Source: Sphagnum compactum (taxonomy: Eukaryota > Bryophyta > Sphagnopsida > Sphagnales). From it: a stretch of DNA of 64,000 nt. The notes under the pieces were generated by a model. The model was not told the DNA's origin, ran no database searches, and saw nothing but the letters and a program-made list of their open reading frames with translations. The stretch is from the NCBI GenBank assembly GCA_965153455.1, contig OZ234498.1:5084001-5148000 (forward strand), given 5' to 3'. Each line of letters starts with the position of its first letter. Positions within the stretch are counted from its first letter, which is position 1. Shown piece by piece: positions 10,001 to 22,545 of this stretch. The position numbers and the translations under genes are program-made.

Positions 10001-13000
10001 AGTCTGCAAGCCTTCAGGTGAGATATTGACTTCAAACAAATGTCTTTCTCTTCTCCTCTTCTTTGTGCAATGGGGGGAACCAGAGGGGTAAACTTGCAGT
10101 GATACATGGGATGCAGGTGACAGGGGAGGCAGAATATGTGGATGACATTGCCATGCCACTACATGGCTTGCACGCTGGATTGGTCCTCAGTACGCGTCCA
10201 CATGCACGTATTGTGTCTATTGATTCAAGTGAGGCAGAGAAACAGCCTGGTTTTGAAGGTTTCTTCTCTGCCAAGGATGTGCCAGGAGCCAATGATATTG
10301 GTGCTGTTGTACATGATGAGGAAGTTTTTGCAACAAAGATTGTCACTTGTGTTGGTCAGGTGTGACAGCCAGCCCTCTTGCTGAATGATTACCAGTTTGA
10401 GATCTCTTGGGATTTCTTATTTATTTGAAACATATGAGAAGGACACACTTTTGCACTTCACAAGATCCTTCACAAGAGGAGATTTTTGTTATTGCAAACT
10501 GGACATTTGCACATGAACTTGGAGCTAGCTTTTCTTTCTTTTTTTGTTTTGCATGGGACTAATATCTGCTGTGATGATCAGGTGATAGGGATTGTAGTAG
10601 CAGATACACATGAGAACGCAAAAGATGCTGCACGGAAAGTGCGGGTGGAGTATGAAGACATTCCAGCAGTTCTGGATATGGATCAGGCAGTTGCCACTGG
10701 CAGCTTCCACCCGGGATCAGGGCGGGTGCTAGAAATCGGTGATCCAGACTCTTTCTTTTGTGACACAGCAATCCACTCTGAAGACATCCAGATACTGGAG
10801 GGTGAAGTGCGCATGGGAGGTCAGGAACATTTTTATCTGGAGCCGATGAGCTCATTGGTCTGGACTACAGATGCTGGCAATGAAGTTCACATGGTTTCTT
10901 CCACTCAGGTTTAAATTCAAACTCTTCATTCGTATATGTTTTGTCTGACAACAACTGATGGTTTACATATAGTACAACAACCAATGTAATGTCTTCTGAG
11001 AGGTTCCTTGGATTGACTCATCTTTGTTTTGTCTGTCTGCCAGGCGCCACAAAAGCATCAACGGTATGTAGCCCATGTGTTGGGCATCCCTGAGAATAGA
11101 GTCGTGTGCAAGGTGAAGCGCATTGGAGGTGGGTTTGGGGGCAAGGAAACTCGGTCTGCATTCATAAATGTTGCCGCTGCCGTTCCAGCTTACTTGTTAC
11201 AAAGGCCAGTCCGAATCACTTTGGACCGTGACATGGATATGGCTATCACTGGTCAAAGGCATGCCTTTTTGGGTAGATACAAGGTCTGTTCTGCAGCACT
11301 CTATATAGCGTTTCCCAAAACTGCTGGTGGAATTGTACTGAATCTTCAGCTGTCAGATCTTCCAAGTTGTAGAGAGCATGGACTGTTTTGTATCTGCCTT
11401 CTTGCAAAAGAAGTAATGGATCTAAGAAGCTAGTGGTTGGTTTGATGGTTGGGTTGGCTTTCAAGGTGGCATTTACAAAAGAGGGAAAGGTTCTTGCCTT
11501 GGATGTTGACATTTACAACAATGGAGGGAACTCTTTGGATCTTTCAGCTTCAGTGCTAGAGAGGGCAATGTTTCACTCAGACAACGTGTATAAAATTCCT
11601 CATATGCGTGTACGAGGGAATGTCTGTTTCACCAACCAGTCAAGCAACACGGCATTCCGTGGCTTTGGTGGTCCACAGGGAATGTTGATTGCCGAGAATT
11701 GGATTGAGCGAATTGCTTGCACAGTTGGACGTCGTCCTGAAGAGATTCGGGTTTGCCTTTTCCTTTCTCTACTGATGCCTTCCAGTTATTAATGTTGTTG
11801 GTGTCTTCTTTTTGTTGGTTCCTGTATAGAATGACTCTGCATGGTGTGCCAATATGGTTCGCATTGTGAGCATGGTGTGACTTTTGCTGCTGGGTTATGT
11901 TGCACAGGAACTCAACTTCCAGGAGGAGGGGTATGAAACGCACTACGGGCAGATTGTAGAGGAGTGCCGGACACAGCGTGTTTGGGAAGAGTTGAAAGCC
12001 TCATGCGAGTTTGACAAGCGGTGTTCTGATGTGGAGGCATTCAATGCACAGCACCGGTGGAAGAAGCGTGGGGTAGCTATGGTGCCCACAAAGTTCGGCA
12101 TCTCCTTCACCACCAAGTTCCTCAATCAGGTCCTTGGACTTAGGAAAAAAAGCCTTCATCTACCTGTTTGCTTTTTTTTTCCCTTTGTTCTCTTTGCCCT
12201 TGTTCCTCCTCCTGTTGGTTCAACTTCTCAATTCGGAAACTGAAGCTATCTGTGTCTTTCTCACTCACACTTGTGCAGGCAGGCGCATTGGTGCAAGTCT
12301 ACACTGATGGAACTGTACTTGTTACACATGGAGGCGTGGAAATGGGGCAAGGTCTCCACACAAAGATGGCACAAATTGCTGCATCTTCCTTTGGCATATC
12401 TCCGAGTCATGTCTTCATATCTGAAACTAGCACGGATAAGGTCCAGCTACTTACTTGCATTCTCTCCTTTTCTCTTTTGGGTTACATATTGTAACACTTG
12501 GTTTGTTTCACAGAATCCTAGACTTCTACAGTTGAAATGTTTGAGTATGGTGGGTCATCTGTGTCCTTTGTCTTGAAGTAATGCTTGAAAAAAAAAGAAT
12601 TGTGTCTATGAAATTATCCAGATATCTCGTCTGAAGTTCTGACAGTGCAAAGGCTAAACCCTCGTCTTTGTTAAACTGCCACAGGTACCAAACTCGTCAC
12701 CGACAGCTGCCTCCGCAAGTTCTGATATGTATGGAGGAGCAGTGCTTGATGCTTGTGAGCAGATCAAGGCTCGTATGAAACCCATTGCTGAGAAGTCAAC
12801 CTCAATGACCTTTGCTGAGGCAAGAATCTGTTACTCAAGCAATAGAATTTTTGTGCAATTTTCAGCCCTTCATTGCAGTCTGTTATATGATGTTTAGTAC
12901 TGCCAGTGAGTTCTGTCTAACTTTTTGAGTATGGGTATCACCCTCTGGTATTACAGCTAGCGAATGCTTGCTACATGGAGCGAATTGATCTGTCAGCACA

Positions 13001-13965
13001 TGGGTTCTACATTACCCCTGACATAGGATTCAATTGGTCGGATGGGAAAGGGAAACCCTTCAACTATTACACATTCGGAGCTGCATTTGCAGAGGCTGAG
13101 ATTGACAGTTTGTCAGGCGACTATCATCTACTACGGGTTGACATTGTGATGGATCTTGGAAACTCTTTAAATCCAGTAATTGATATTGGCCAGGTGGGTG
13201 TCTGATAGGAAACTCCAAATCAAGAATGAAAATGTACTTTCCATTTGCCAGGAATGTTTCTTGAAATACTTTCCACTGAAAAAAAATTGTATTTTTCTGT
13301 TTCCAGGTCGAAGGTGGCTTTGTGCAAGGTCTCGGTTGGGCAATGTTGGAGGAACTGAAGTGGGGTGATCCTGCACATCCTTGGGTAAGACCAGGCCATC
13401 TCTTTACTCAAGGTCCTGGCACCTATAAGATCCCGACTGTTAATGACATCCCCATCGATTTTCGAGTTTCACTATTGAAGGTTAGCATTTGATAACTTAT
13501 GTTTTCAGATCTAGTAGATGTACAGTAGGCATTCAGAAACCTGACCAGACTCCTGCTGAAAAAGATGTTTTTTGAGGCAGAAAATCCAGCTCTTTTTGCA
13601 CTATTGGTAGATCAAGGATCTTGTTTAACCAGATTGGCAGTTGCATTTCCACGCCTCAAATTTCTTTGTTAAGAAATTTTATCGTATTTCTGAGGAATTG
13701 TTTTACAATAAATTTGCAGGATGCTCCCAATAGAAGGGCAGTGCATTCATCAAAGGCAGTGGGAGAGCCTCCTCTCTTTCTGGCGTCTGTTGCACTCTTT
13801 GCAGTAAAAGATGCCATTGCAGCTGCACGGCTTGAAAGTGGACACCATGGTTGGTTTGTCCTGGACACTCCTGCAACACCAGAGCGCATTCGGATGGCTT
13901 GTGGTGATGTCTTCACTGACACCTTCACTAACAGTGCTAACATGCGACCCAAGTTGAGCATTTAG
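7018..13965 (+). CDS. XDH: xanthine dehydrogenase (complete, 15 exons)
   Basis: Oxidises hypoxanthine to xanthine and urate in purine breakdown, using 2Fe-2S clusters, FAD and molybdopterin. Exons: 7018-7210, 7485-7584, 7853-7961, 8214-8918, 9142-10017, 10117-10359, 10582-10908, 11044-11283, 11466-11750, 11908-12129, 12279-12440, 12685-12819, 12957-13193, 13307-13480, 13720-13965. They join in frame to 1417 residues, against about 1360 in Arabidopsis; the extra residues are mostly an acidic N-terminus and loops. Plant-type 2Fe-2S cysteines are C75, C80, C83 and C105; the second cluster is C145, C148, C181 and C183. FAD motif VGGNTEVG is near residue 336. Molybdenum-domain GGGFGGKE ends at E886, which favours dehydrogenase over aldehyde oxidase; FRGFGGPQ is in exon 9, and the catalytic Glu is E1352 in KAVGEPP. 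All junctions are GT-AG except intron 12, which is GC-AG. Introns are short (99-274 nt). No breaks are seen. Confidence 0.97.
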
Positions 13966-14801
13966 AAGGTAAAACCAGCGCCAGTTGCAATTCACAACCC
14001 TGATTTTTTTCTTTTATCCTGACAGTGAGTCAGAAGCAAGTTTTGCATTCTCTGGGTGGTCAAGCAAAAATGGTACTTGTGCATGCCCACAATAACATAC
14101 AAAGTGTTGTTTTATTTGTTTGTGCAGAATTTCCATTGAGCTATGATAGTATATAATACAGTGTACCTTTTTCTGTAGCAGAGCTTGCCAGTTTATTTAT
14201 TTTTTCACCGGTAGGCAGACAGACCACCACCTCCTTTGCAGATTCCAGCAAACAGCTACCAGGATCATGAAATTTACAAGATGTGGCTGAGGTATTTCAA
14301 CCCATTGCACAATGCTTGGAGTTTGTCACTAGTCACCATGGCGGGGGCAGAATTCATGTACTAAAAATCAACTTCAACATCAACCCATCATTGTAGTTCA
14401 CCCATATAAGAAGTTACTGTTTATTGTGATCTCAATATTCCACTTTTGTGGTGCAAGTTTTCAGGCAGTTATTGTAAGGTACAAAAGCGTAGAAGAGTTT
14501 AAATAGATATTGACCATCTGTATTGTATTCCCCATCAATTTGTTCTTGAAAGTATTCCCATTTGTGTTTCAAAACACAAGGTCTCATCACATGTGTGTGT
14601 TCTGCATCATGTGTTGTTCTTGACTTTTTTTTGGTCCATCAAGTCCCTTGAGTGCTGCTTCCTAAGTTCTTAATTTTGTCCATCTCTTCAAACTATCCAA
14701 TACTTTTCTATCGGTCTTGCACAGGAAGACATTCTCTCAGTCATGCTTGCTCTAAAAAGCTTAGTGGAGGTTCTTTCAATCATGCTTATTCTCCACTTTG
14801 G
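13966..14801 (+). other. 3' flank of the xanthine dehydrogenase gene
   Basis: Presumed 3' UTR and downstream DNA. I found no single convincing polyadenylation signal. No other gene is visible. Confidence 0.4.
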
Positions 14802-15230
14802 GAGCATCCTCAGTGGTGCTCAGTATGTGAACCTGCAAAAAATATTTCTTACATCTGAGTTTAGTTATTTACTTTTTTCCAACTCTACCGATAAAACTAA
14901 AACCAAGACTGCAGTTAGGTGGGAGACTATTAGTATCAAACCACCTGGACCAATCATTGGACCAAGAGAGGAGGCCTGGGAGACTATTAGTATCAAACCA
15001 TCTGGACCAATCATTGGACCAAGAGAGGAGACTCTCCCGCTGCCAATTAGAAACAGGCAGCAGCAGATCATATTTATTACACTCTTCTCTTGCAGGTGTC
15101 AGGCTTTGAAGTTTGCTGTGCCTTTTACCAACCTCAGCTGGGCCAAATGCATTTTGTTGAGCTAAACCAGCATATTTTGACTTTTCTTCATGGATGATTT
15201 TAATTTGCAGAGTCCAGATAAATCCATAAA
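14802..15230 (+). mobile_element. MITE-like element, copy 1
   Basis: The left terminus GAGCATCCTCAG...CAGTATGTGAACCTG matches the left terminus of the element at 58389. Inner blocks also match (ATCATATTTATTACACTCTTC; CTTTTACCA.CCTCAGC). The right terminus is eroded or replaced. This copy carries a private 57-bp tandem duplication (14921-15031). Confidence 0.75.
14921..15031. repeat. 57-bp tandem duplication inside MITE copy 1
   Basis: GGGAGACTATTAGTATC starts both at 14921 and 14978. The two units differ by only one or two bases, so the duplication is young relative to the element. Confidence 0.9.
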
Positions 15231-17094
15231 GTGACCTTTGCCTTCTGGTCCTCCTTTCACCACCTTTTTCAACCTCAAACCTAGCTATTAGTAAAGTGAA
15301 TTTTATCTATTGAATCAAAGGGTAAAACTTAGTACCACAATATCTAATGCATAGGATTCAAATTAATTTGGTAGCAGTAAGCCCATCAACAGCCAAAGTG
15401 CTCAAGAAAAAAAAAACATGATGAAAGTAAGATAAGGCAACTGAACCTTAAATGGATAGTTTAAGGCTTTCTGCTCAATTGATAGAGGCTGGATGTGTAG
15501 AAATGTTTCATCCCTTAGCAAATAAGAGGGTAGCCAATTTGTGGCAAAACCATATTTTTCATTGGCTCCATGAATTACTTACACATTTTCAAAGTCTAGA
15601 CACTTAGACATCTAATATGCACAAGGAAGGCCCCAGATGCTACTTTTGGTGCTGAAATGTGCACACTCACAACCCATTATGGTTTTGCCCATAAACATAT
15701 TAAAGTGTTAGTTGCGCACAATGGAAAAGTATGAATCACAATTTTGTATTTAGTGGAAGATCCAGAAATTAAAAAAGGTACTTGTAAATTGTGCGGTGAA
15801 ATTGACCTTGCATTGATTGTTCTTTCATAAAAATTACATGACACCTTAATAAAAATTACAAGACAAAATTGACTTACATTGAATTATGTTGTATTAAAAA
15901 ATGCAAGCCATCGCTTGCAGAATGGACAATGTGATTCATGAATTGTATCTTGACATGACACAAAAACACATAGCAACTTGCATGAATTGTGTCATGACAC
16001 AATGCAAAAATAGACAGTAGCCTTCCTTAATCAATGCATGGTCTATCTTGACCTAAACCTAAAATTACATAAACTCCTAATCAAGCCGAAATTGTTAGAT
16101 TAATTCACAAATGAACTTTTTATCAAAAGTCTTAGAGATTATACTATTGTTTGATTGGCGCTAGATTCTACTAGTACATGAACATTGGCGATCAGAACAT
16201 GTTCACAACAATCTGAGGGTGGTTTGAAATTGATCAATTGATGGGAGAAAATGTTGTGAATCCTCTGTAGACTGAACTAGGTTCAATTAGTACAATGTGT
16301 GATGCATCTTGGCCATCTTGTCAAACTTTACATTTCATGATTTTTGGCAAGCTGCATGTTATAATTGCACACATGTGTTGCAAACCTATAAAATGGCGTG
16401 TGATATACTATTGCCACTAGAAGTAGGTTTGCTTCAATGGCCAAATGTAGAGCATCACCAACCTCTCCACATTGTTTCAAGCTCCATTGCTCATCAAACC
16501 TTTTATTTGTTGTTATTTTTTCCAATCGAATTCGTTTCACCACCTAATGATCCCTCTTCTCAGCTTCTCTTGCACATTTAAATGCTAGTAGTTGTTCCTT
16601 TTCAACATTTCACACTTGAGTTGTTGCTTCCTTTTTTGCCAATTTTTGCTTGAATGTGGCACATACTGTTCATTCATCATCATGATGCTTTTACTTTAGT
16701 TGATAAGGGGTTCTTCATTTGAAACTTGGAGGTGGGACTTGATGGGAGCTTCAAGCAATGTCGGGAAGTGATGCAAGCCAAAAGTGAGATTGACGATGTT
16801 GCATGCAATTTGCCCCTATTCGACACCTTTTCCTACAAAATTCAAACCCCAATTTGTAAATTAATCAACCATGTTTGATTAAATTCAAGATTCATGTTCC
16901 TAGACCCAATAGTGATTGACTCAATATTCACATTCCCAGACCCAAGGTTTGTTGACCAATCAAGTACCCCATTCAATCGAACTTTGTCATCATCCATTTC
17001 TATGTCATCAGTTTTGCATTGATTGTCATGTTGACATTTCCTTTTAGCATGTTAATGTTTTCATTTAAAACCTCATCAACTTGCAAATCCATGT
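15231..17094. other. AT-rich intergenic DNA
   Basis: No supported gene. Repeated short motifs of the TTGTGTCATGACAC and CTTGCATGAATTG type occur at about 15920-16000. Short open frames around 16309-16581 lack protein-like composition. Confidence 0.4.
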
Positions 17095-17706
17095 TTAAGT
17101 TTGGGGTTCACTATCCAGAAATGCCTCAAATGGTTGGATCTTGCCTGCCATCACATTTGGATTCAAGGGCCAAATCCCAATGGTTGAAAATCCTTTGCAT
17201 ATGTTGGTTGTCGTTAGTGCCTTCTTGAATGTCAAAAACACCCATTGTGCCAAATCCTCCTTGCTAGCACCCTTCACTAAGTTGTAAGCTTATGTCCAAA
17301 CATTTATATATATTTGGAAAACAATTTTGAAAATTTTGAAACATGAAACATCAAATGATTATAATGCATGTGAAGTGTGTGATAACATGATGATTAAATC
17401 TAGCCCCACACCCATTGCTTTGTGCACACATGCAAGTTTTGGCCACCTAATATGGTTGTCATCCAAACTTTAGTTTGCATTGCCATTGTTGTGCACGATT
17501 CACATTTGGCATTGAAATTTTGTTTGAAGTGCTTACCTTTGAAAATGTATAAAATTGGGAACATTACATTTGTTGTGTTGACGCATGATAACACCTACAA
17601 CCATTTGCATTCATTAGGCATAATTGAATGCATTATTCATGAATTGGTTTGTGCTAGAACTAGGGTGCCTCCATTTCGACCAACTTGGGCATTAAATTCA
17701 TCATAG
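17095..17706 (-). pseudogene. DDE_1 (CENP-B/pogo-like) transposase relic
   Basis: On the minus strand the order is: EFNAQVGRNGGTLVLAQTNS followed by a stop; MPNECKWL, another stop, then VLSCVNTTNV; LYIFKGKHFKQNF then TTMAMQTKVWMTT; and, after a gap, ICKGFSTIGIWPLNPNVM (17140-17230). These are the hallmarks of DDE_1 superfamily transposases found in plants (usual forms YIFKGKRFRQNY, GATMAMQPxAWMT, GFxxTGIWPLNPxAM). At least two in-frame stops and missing blocks show it is dead. No terminal inverted repeats were identified. Confidence 0.8.
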
Positions 17707-17809
17707 TTCCAAATCTATGATGGTGGCTACATGTGTGCCTCATAAAGTTTCAAATAAATTTATTTAGAAACATTGTAAAAAAATGGGTGTTTTGTAACTA
17801 GCCTTGCAA

Positions 17810-18590
17810 CTTAGTTTTGAGTTGCAAAGGGCACTTGCAACTCACTGTATTTATACGCCGTGAATGTTAACGGATAAGTTGCAGAGTTACAACTCATTGT
17901 ATATACAATGCAATTCATTGTAACTCAATTACAATTCAATCAAAACAACTTGTTTTCAACTACTATTCGACTCCATTATAACTACATTCATGATGTCATT
18001 GACATCATTAATTGTCATCCATATATTAAAATCTGACATGTGGCATTATGAAGATTTTTGGACATTAAATTTTTTTTTTGAAATATTGATCTCCATTGCC
18101 CATTATAATTGTTAATGATGGTTCGAGGTGTAACACGTGGCATAATAAAAAATTGCCATGACATATTAGTTGTATTTTGAAATAAAAATTGAAAAATATA
18201 TATTTTAGTAACTAGGCAGGTCATACATAACCATAGGTAAATAGGTTGGTAGGTCTTAAGACCTACATACCTACATATTTACCTAGGACCTACCTACCTA
18301 CATAAGTAGGTAGAAAAGTAGGACCTACTTATTTACCTAGGTAAGTAAGTAGGTAGGAAAGCACAAGATTAAATGCACTAAAAAATAGCCATGAAATTCT
18401 ATTTTTTATTTTATGATTTGCGTTTAGGTTAAGCTTTTTTCAGTTCATCCCAAAATGGCAGATGTATTTTAATGTGAGAACATAAGAGAACAAACTTCAT
18501 TATATAGTTTGTAACACGAAATTCGAAAACAAAACATATGGGTTAAATCTTTTAATTGCTGATTAATTGCAAGCTACAACTATAACACTT
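17810..18590. repeat. dispersed repeat D, copy 1 (about 0.8 kb)
   Basis: Collinear in the same orientation with 48225-49020. Shared blocks include ATGATGTCAT...GACATCATTAATTGTCATC, CTGACATGTGGCATTATGAA, CATACATAACCATAGGT and an AGGT/ACCT-rich palindromic segment (18225-18360). No coding capacity is seen. Confidence 0.85.
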
Positions 18591-19174
18591 AAGAATTCAA
18601 GGCATGCCACATCCAAGGGGAGGGTTCCATTTTTTTTGGTGTCTAAATAAAAATTGAACCCTTCCTATTATTGTGTCTAGTGCAAAATTGAACGTCCTAG
18701 ATTATTTCAAAATCATAATAATATTATATTTTAAATAATTCAATATTAAAACACATGGCAACACATCATCTAGCTCAATTGTGACAAAAATAATTACATC
18801 ATAGTCGCATGTGACAATACGTTTACAATGGAACCAAAGGATGAACTTGTATTTGTTGATTTTTTCTTTCATTCAATACCCCTTGTTGTTTGCAATTAAT
18901 GTTTCATGCGATTTGTCCAAGGCGACTAATGAAATTTGAATTGCAAATGTCGCTTGCGACTAAATTTTAGTTGCAGAAATTAATCAAAAATACCTATTTT
19001 TTTCTAGTGCATGCATCAACAAATGTGCACAAATTTATGAATTAATCGAAATATTCATATATTTCAATCCATGATGGTCATGGGTTAATGATGATGTATG
19101 ACATACACATGCACTTAAATTCCTTCAATACAATAACTAATGATGGTTCAAAATATTTAGGAGCAACTTTTAGT
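18591..19174. other. AT-rich DNA, no feature seen
   Basis: No gene, RNA or clear repeat boundary was found. Confidence 0.4.
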
Positions 19175-19590
19175 CTTAATACATGAAAAACTATATATAT
19201 TGTATGTGTGTATAAAACTCATTCAATTCTACATTCCTAAACAATTTTCAAACTATTTCAACAATCTCCTGAACATTTTCCAATCATCATTATGGGAGAT
19301 TTTAATGTTGACATTGTAAACGATAATAACCAATAAAAAAAACAAAAACTATTATATTTCATGGATAAATTCTAATTAAAATCACAATTTAATGAAAACA
19401 CCACAAAAGCTAGATCTCAATTAGACCACATATGGCCAAATGTCCTTGGAAATGAGTGCAAATAGAAGCATATTAGTCAGATGTAACAGAAGCATATTAG
19501 TTAGATTTTCACAAACTGATTTATATTGTTTTCAAATTACCAAACACATTTTTAATGTATAACAAAAAAACCATTAATGCTTGCATTTAT
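19175..19590 (+). pseudogene. Helentron-type endonuclease (EEP fold) relic
   Basis: With frame breaks, the plus strand reads FPIIIMGDFNVDIV, then LLYFMDKF, QFNENTTKARSQLDHIWPNV, VTEAY, a stop, LDFHKLIYIVFKLPNTFLMY. MGDFN and QLDHIW are core motifs of the endonuclease/exonuclease/phosphatase domain. The tail pattern (VTEAYW.DFHKPIYI.FKLPNT) matches PIF1-associated endonucleases of Helentron elements as I know them. Several stops mean it is dead. The family call rests on motif recall, not on a search. Confidence 0.65.
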
Positions 19591-19762
19591 TTAAAGTGTA
19601 GTGTTTATGAATATATGCATGTAAATGTTGCATTTTCCACTTAATTAATTACTCCCAAAATGTTGGCACCTTTTGGTTGGAATTTGCATTTTTACATTTT
19701 TTTTCATGGACCATGTGCAAAAAAAATTCATAAATATCAATACCAAGACAAAAAAAATTTGA

Positions 19763-20020
19763 ATGATTGTTCTATCCACACGTACACCCATCAAACATCA
19801 TATCAACACACCTTTCATGGAAAACCTAAACCCAACATGTGACAACAATAAATATAAGAAATGCCAAATTCTCAAATTTCAGTGTGAAAATGAGACCAAA
19901 AATAAAATCTTTCCATGTAAATTATGTCCATTCAATATTGATGTTTGTTTCAAACATCAAAATACCTCATGCACATTGCTAAAAATTGTTTACATTATCT
20001 TAAACAATATGATTATTTAA
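19763..20020 (+). other. cysteine-rich open frame, possible piggyBac-type tail
   Basis: The frame encodes KKCQILKFQCENETKNKIF followed by PCKLCPFNIDVCFKHQNT. The CxxC...CFxxH spacing recalls the C-terminal zinc-binding domain of piggyBac-like transposases, but the first Cys pair does not match and nothing upstream supports it. It may be chance. Confidence 0.25.
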
Positions 20021-20470
20021 AACTTTATATTCATTTGTAATGGAATTGTGTTTTCAATTTCTAAACATATACAATGAATTCTAAGATGGTTAGAAAAATT
20101 TATTTTTTCGTACAAATTTGAAAAAAAATAAATTATGATCTTTCATAAAGCCAACAAACTTTCATCCAATATAACTTGAGTTCATAGTAGAACATTAAAT
20201 GTAATACCTTATTTTCAAGACAAAACCTTTCGTGGTAGAGTCGCTTGTTCTATACATTACTTGCAAATTTCATATGTTGTCCATTATGTTATTTTAATTT
20301 TAAAAAAATGTTTATATGTAACATGTTCATATAGGTTGAAACTTCCATTGTTTTTGTAAATTTCACAATAGCTTGTCACTTTGGTTTATTTGTGAAACAA
20401 ATTCATCACATCATTATTAGGCTATATGGGATTCATGTTAATATGAGTCACTTCTATTAGCACGAGTCCT

Positions 20471-20892
20471 TGCCATTGATGTAAGGACCCCAATTAATGA
20501 AATTGGCCCCTTCATGTTGGCATAAGTTTCAAGGGACTCACACTAATGTTTTTATATTGTTCAAAACCTTAACTTTCATTTGGGGATAGGTCCATTTGCT
20601 AAACAAAAGCCTCACACTATCATGGGTGTTTAAATATGACTCACACCAATATGAATGTTCTTTTGTTGCCTTGCCATTGATATAGGGACCTTCATTAGTG
20701 AAATTGGCTCCTTCATGTTATCATAGGTTTTAAAGGGCTCAAGTGAGCTATAAGTGTGAATGCCCTTATATTATTGATCTAAGACTTTGACCATCAATTA
20801 GGGACAAGCCAATTTGTTGAACACAAACTTCATGCTATCATGGGGCTTTAAATGGGACTCATGCTAATGCGAATGTCCTTATGTTGCAATAA
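20471..20892. repeat. diverged tandem repeat, about 211-bp unit, two copies
   Basis: TGCCATTGAT...GGACC...AATTGGC.CCTTCATGTT...GGG.CTC recurs at 20471 and 20682. The last third of each unit holds C.CATGCTATCATGGG. Moderate divergence indicates age. Confidence 0.75.
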
Positions 20893-22427
20893 GGTTTAAA
20901 TGATACCAATTGAAAGTTTACTGTTTCAAAATTGATGGTTATGATGTTCTTGAGTTTTTGTCTTGATCCATGAGTTTGGTTGTTCATCAGAGAATGAAAT
21001 ATTTCGCTTGTGGGTTGTGGAGATCAAATTGTATTGAAAGGGAACAAGTTATACATTGCAGACTGTAAGTTATATTACCTCTTCATTTCTAGGTCAAATT
21101 TTTGTGATTGGAAATTCTGTGAAATTCAGAAGAGTAATACAGCCTAAGCCTAGACCAGAGTGCCAACATACCAGGGAGAGAAAGGACTTGACAAGGAATC
21201 ATACAATGTCCTTAGGGCACCTTTGCTTTTTTCATATGAGTGATATCACATAAGAAAGGTCTGGAAGGAGATTGCCACAAGATAATAATAGATTGATCTA
21301 GATGCATGTCAGAAATTGGGTCTGATGCCACCTATCTACGTGTAGTCCCAGACTAAAGATTGTTGAGTATGTGCTAGAGTTGTACAACCAAATAAAAGTA
21401 GTCACTTTGACTGAAAAGTACAATGTACAATGTACCTAGGACCATGTCCAATACTTCTCAAGCTTTGAAAATTGCAAAGAAGTAAGGAATGCTATGTATA
21501 TAAGTTGTACAAAGTAATACCTAATTTTACTTAGACAACTAGAACCTGTGAAAAAAAAAAAGAATTGCAGGAATGAGAGGAGAGGAAGCACCTTCCGTAC
21601 ATACGTACGTACGTATGTATGTAAGGTTCCTCGTTTGCATTTTGAGGAACCTGAAGGAGGAACCTCATTCTGTAAAGTAAGGTGCCATCCTTCTTGTCTG
21701 TTGAGGCAGAAATCTAACTAAGGATGATGTGCGGGCCTGCACATACACTAGAAGTTTTTTACCAGTTTGGATATTTACCTTATTAAGTGGGGAGGGGTTC
21801 TGTTCATATTCTTCTTGGAACTTTTGCAAAGCACTTCAATGTGGGTGTTGTTTGTTTGAAGTTCGAAGTTTGAACCAACAAGCCAGATGCACCAGATGTG
21901 GAAGCATTCTGGACTGGCCTGGTTCCACATAAAGATGTAGTGACCCTTGTTAGGGTGAGTGACATTCCTTATGTTGACAACAACCTGTGTACGAGAGAGG
22001 AGTACCAGTTCCAAAGCAGAACCAGTCTCTGCCAGGCCTGTTCCAGAGCATAACCAGTCTCTACCAGGTGTGTTCCAGCACATAATCAGTTGTCTCATGC
22101 CTATGATGTGGAGTACTTCAAGCTGCTTGATGAGTGAGAGGAAATCCACAAGAACTGCCAATCCATCACTAAAAAGACCCTAGACAAATCCTTGTGACTT
22201 TAAATCCCAATATTTCAAACTAGAGAGGAAAAAAAATAAAAATAAAATATCAAAAGATGAATTTCATGAATTTTAATTCAAGAAGAACCTAAAGACCTTG
22301 TGACTTTGAATCCCATAAAAACCTTAAAAACCTAAAATCCTTGTGACTTTGAATCCCATTCGATGAACCTTGGGACTTTTAAGTTTTCAAACTATGTAGG
22401 CATGACATTGACAATGAATGGGCAGAA
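20893..22427. other. intergenic DNA with short simple repeats
   Basis: Contains a TACG/TATG tetranucleotide tract (about 21595-21622) and a diverged doublet around 21995-22085 (ACCAGTCTCTGCCAGG against ACCAGTCTCTACCAGG). Short open frames here show no recognisable domain. Confidence 0.4.
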
Positions 22428-22545
22428 CTTTCCTAAGGCATATAAACCCTAAAAGACGAAGTGCGCTTTCCTAAGGCATATAATAAACCCTAAAAGACAA
22501 AGTGCACTTTCCTAAGGCATATTAACCCTAAAAGACAAAACCAAA
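22428..22545. repeat. tandem repeat, about 40 bp, three copies
   Basis: The motif CTTTCCTAAGGCATAT..AACCCTAAAAGAC is repeated three times with small indels. Confidence 0.85.

Noticed and set aside
10063-10116. Upstream acceptor for xanthine dehydrogenase exon 6 (after AACCAG at 10084)
   Set aside because: It would add 11 residues ([11 protein letters not shown]) that break the alignment to other plant enzymes; the acceptor at 10116 joins SASLQ directly to VTGEAEY.
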